From contig JADLSH010000193.1 of NCBI GenBank assembly GCA_016169945.1, positions 248,001 to 312,000 on the forward strand: a stretch of 64,000 nt of DNA, in the 5' to 3' direction. This document shows positions 63,301-64,000 of this stretch, piece after piece. A model generated the notes under the pieces. It had not been told where the DNA came from, made no database searches, and was given only the letters and a program-made list of their open reading frames with translations. Every line of letters starts with the position of its first letter. Position 1 is the first letter of the stretch. The translations under genes and the position numbers were made by a program. The stretch is from Trachythela sp. YZ-2020. Lineage: Eukaryota; Cnidaria; Anthozoa; Malacalcyonacea; Clavulariidae.

Positions 63301-63745
63301 CAGGTTTCAATCTGATCAGTCAAACACGTTTAACTATTCTCACACAGATTAGCTAAGCTTCAAAAATTCTCGTTAAAAACAATGAAGCATGTATGAATAG
63401 AAGTCACAATGTTTTTATCAGAGCAAATCGCGTGATTTTCGCGTGATTACAAGATGAATAATTATTCAGATGAATAAGAAACAAAACACGCAAAGCGGAC
63501 TTGACCGACATTTTAAATACCTGAGCAAACAAGCTATACGCGTCGGCATGCTTCGGGTGACTTGAAATGATATCGTTGAACATTCGTTTCGCTCCTTGCA
63601 GCAACAAGGCAGACTGTTGCATCATTGCTGTTTTATAAATGCAAAAGGCAAGTTGAATTTTAGCTGGAACAAACGATGGGTTAATTTCCATACATCTTTC
63701 AAAATCTTCTTTCGCTTCAGGTAGTTTTTCGGTTAAAGCGTTGAT
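57213..63745 (-). CDS. TOMM70: TOM70 mitochondrial import receptor, C-terminal four exons
   Basis: Outer-membrane receptor that hands chaperone-bound carrier precursors to the TOM complex. Only the last 200 codons are in the window. Exons on -: 63745-63521, 59356-59259, 58196-58074, 57369-57213; junctions are GT-AG and phases agree (0, 2, 2). TPR-type helices are evident: CMEINPSFVPAKIQLAFCIY, SSHPKHADAYSLFAQ, SIEPNNPVHYVYKA, LDPKCDFAFETLATLQVQ, and a C-terminus AQEYVTKEIGLTPPRLF. These blocks, especially FVPAKIQLA and DPKCDFA.ETL, are the signature of the TOM70 C-terminal TPR domain. The anchor and clamp domain lie beyond 64000. The ~4.2-kb intron carries the MULE-like element at 59541-62395. 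Confidence 0.92.
58074..58196 (-). CDS. TOMM70: TOMM70 exon
   Basis: Acceptor TTTTGTTATAG, donor GTATTG. Encodes LLVCQWKRDIQKAMDLLKKA, then VTLDPKCDFAFETLATLQVQ: one complete TPR and the start of the next. Confidence 0.92.
58245..58425 (+). mobile_element. tRNA-derived SINE, 5'-truncated
   Basis: Starts within a tRNA-like head (CTCAGAGCAAGCGCCTTTCA, B box GGGTTCGATTC) and runs into a body with GACTCATGACACTTATGTGA and GGTTTCCTCCCACAGGGAA. Head-plus-body layout and intronic position support a SINE; family by recollection only. Confidence 0.6.
58440..58527. mobile_element. Tiny palindromic MITE, 9-bp TSD
   Basis: ~30-bp arms TAGACTTGCTCCAAGTCTGT / complement around an AT-rich loop, flanked by CTGTGCTCC on both sides. 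In the TOMM70 intron, next to the SINE. Confidence 0.75.
58667..58797. mobile_element. Harbinger-like hairpin MITE, TAA duplication
   Basis: A 131-bp near-perfect hairpin: AGCCTGATTTCCATATGGTC inward with complement. TAA on both sides (58664-58666, 58798-58800). The arms contain CGTAACCGTGTCGTAAACGT. Confidence 0.85.
59259..59356 (-). CDS. TOMM70: TOMM70 exon
   Basis: Acceptor TAATTTTAG, donor GTAAGT. Encodes LNQEMQDFEAANKNFDSAIS, then IEPNNPVHYVYK; phase 2 at the donor. Confidence 0.9.
59541..62395 (-). mobile_element. MULE-like element, copy 2, with nested insertion
   Basis: Ends CAGAGGAGGTCGGACAAGC and complement; perfect 10-bp duplication CATTAAAGGT at 59531-59540 and 62396-62405. Reverse-complement homologue of 2639-4484. 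Similarity breaks between about 60450 and 61635, where another element (60682-61531) and some unique DNA are inserted. No transposase frame is convincing. Superfamily inferred from TSD length. Confidence 0.88.
60682..61531. mobile_element. 850-bp element rich in ATCGAT/ATTGATATC, 7-bp TSD
   Basis: Ends CCCGGCGTGTGCAATCGAT and CCCGGCATGTGCAATCGAT (reverse complement). Identical ATGTACT at 60675-60681 and 61532-61538. Both sides are filled with degenerate ATCGATATCAATTAAT repeats, so each end can fold. Nested in the 59541-62395 element. Confidence 0.85.
62410..63515. other. TOMM70 intron, no recognised feature
   Basis: AT-rich intron. A short inverted pair at about 62725-62865 (TATGGTTTCTCGTGAAATTT with its complement, and CAAAGACG...CGTCTTTG) is the only structure seen; likely another small MITE. 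Confidence 0.5.
63521..63745 (-). CDS. TOMM70: TOMM70 exon (most upstream in window)
   Basis: Acceptor ACACATTCCAG, donor GTATTT; 75 codons, both ends phase 0. Encodes INALTEKLPEAKEDFERCM, then the EINPSFVPAKIQLAFCIY block and KHADAYSLFAQ. Confidence 0.93.
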
Positions 63746-63824
63746 CTGGAATGTGTATAATAGATAGAATTAGGATGTTATGATTGGACAGTAGTTAAGG
63801 AAGGGCGGACCGCTACTTTCGGTG

Positions 63825-63838
63825 GGGGGGGGGGGGGC
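63825..63838 (+). repeat. Poly(G) tract
   Basis: A G-run followed by duplicated GGGGCGCTACTT blocks; likely the end of a repeat, too short to classify. Confidence 0.6.
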
Positions 63839-64000
63839 GCTACTTACGGAGGGGCGCTACTTTTGGGTAGTAAAATATGTTAAAATACTGTGGAATATTC
63901 TGCTTTGCCTTTGTCCTTTCCTATTTACCAGATTTAATTTGCTCTATTTTTCCCTTATGTCATTTCGACTTTGATTGTATTACACTATAGCTTTGGTATA

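Overview
This looks like animal nuclear DNA, most likely cnidarian (anthozoan-like). It is AT-rich. Its genes have GT-AG introns up to about 6.5 kb, and it is crowded with DNA transposons and short inverted-repeat elements of kinds I associate with coral and anemone genomes. I saw nothing bacterial (no operons, no CRISPR). The lineage is inferred from repeat style and protein flavour and is not proven.

Three host genes can be read. (1) A complete seven-exon gene for CDP-diacylglycerol--inositol 3-phosphatidyltransferase (CDIPT) lies on + from 28807 to 44670. I assembled it by joining GT-AG exons whose reading phase agrees at every junction; it gives 216 residues with an intact CDP-alcohol phosphotransferase motif. 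(2) A single-exon Mos-type serine/threonine kinase lies on - (48134-49174). (3) The last four exons of a TOM70 (TOMM70) import receptor lie on - (57213-63745); its 5' part is beyond the right edge.

Most of the rest is mobile DNA. 0-9.7 kb: microsatellites, a ~3 kb inverted-repeat element with a nested MULE-like element and a MITE, a 5'-truncated LINE, and a hAT-like element with a perfect 8-bp target duplication. 9.97-15.75 kb: a large DNA transposon with terminal inverted repeats and two arrays of CAGTTCAG subterminal repeats. It carries a broken HECT-type ubiquitin-ligase-like gene on + and an integrase-like (IS3EU-type by recollection) transposase on -. This is the most unusual object here. 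15.8-28.7 kb: degraded hAT-like material, a 1.14-kb palindromic transposon with a 7-bp duplication, a truncated two-zinc-finger transposon ORF with a polyglutamine tract, and further MITEs. 28.8-44.7 kb: the CDIPT gene, whose introns hold hAT, Harbinger-like and foldback elements, a Crypton-like recombinase pseudogene split by a MITE, and a LINE tail. 44.7-57 kb: MITEs, the mos gene, and a 3.67-kb Mutator-like element with ~0.65-kb terminal repeats and a 9-bp duplication. 57-64 kb: TOM70 exons separated by SINE and MITE insertions; the largest intron holds a 2.86-kb MULE-like element itself interrupted by an 850-bp element.

The three host genes act in unrelated processes (phosphatidylinositol synthesis, oocyte MAP-kinase signalling, mitochondrial protein import), so nothing suggests a joint pathway. 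Target duplications and splice phases were checked by eye. Family names rest on remembered motifs, not on a search.
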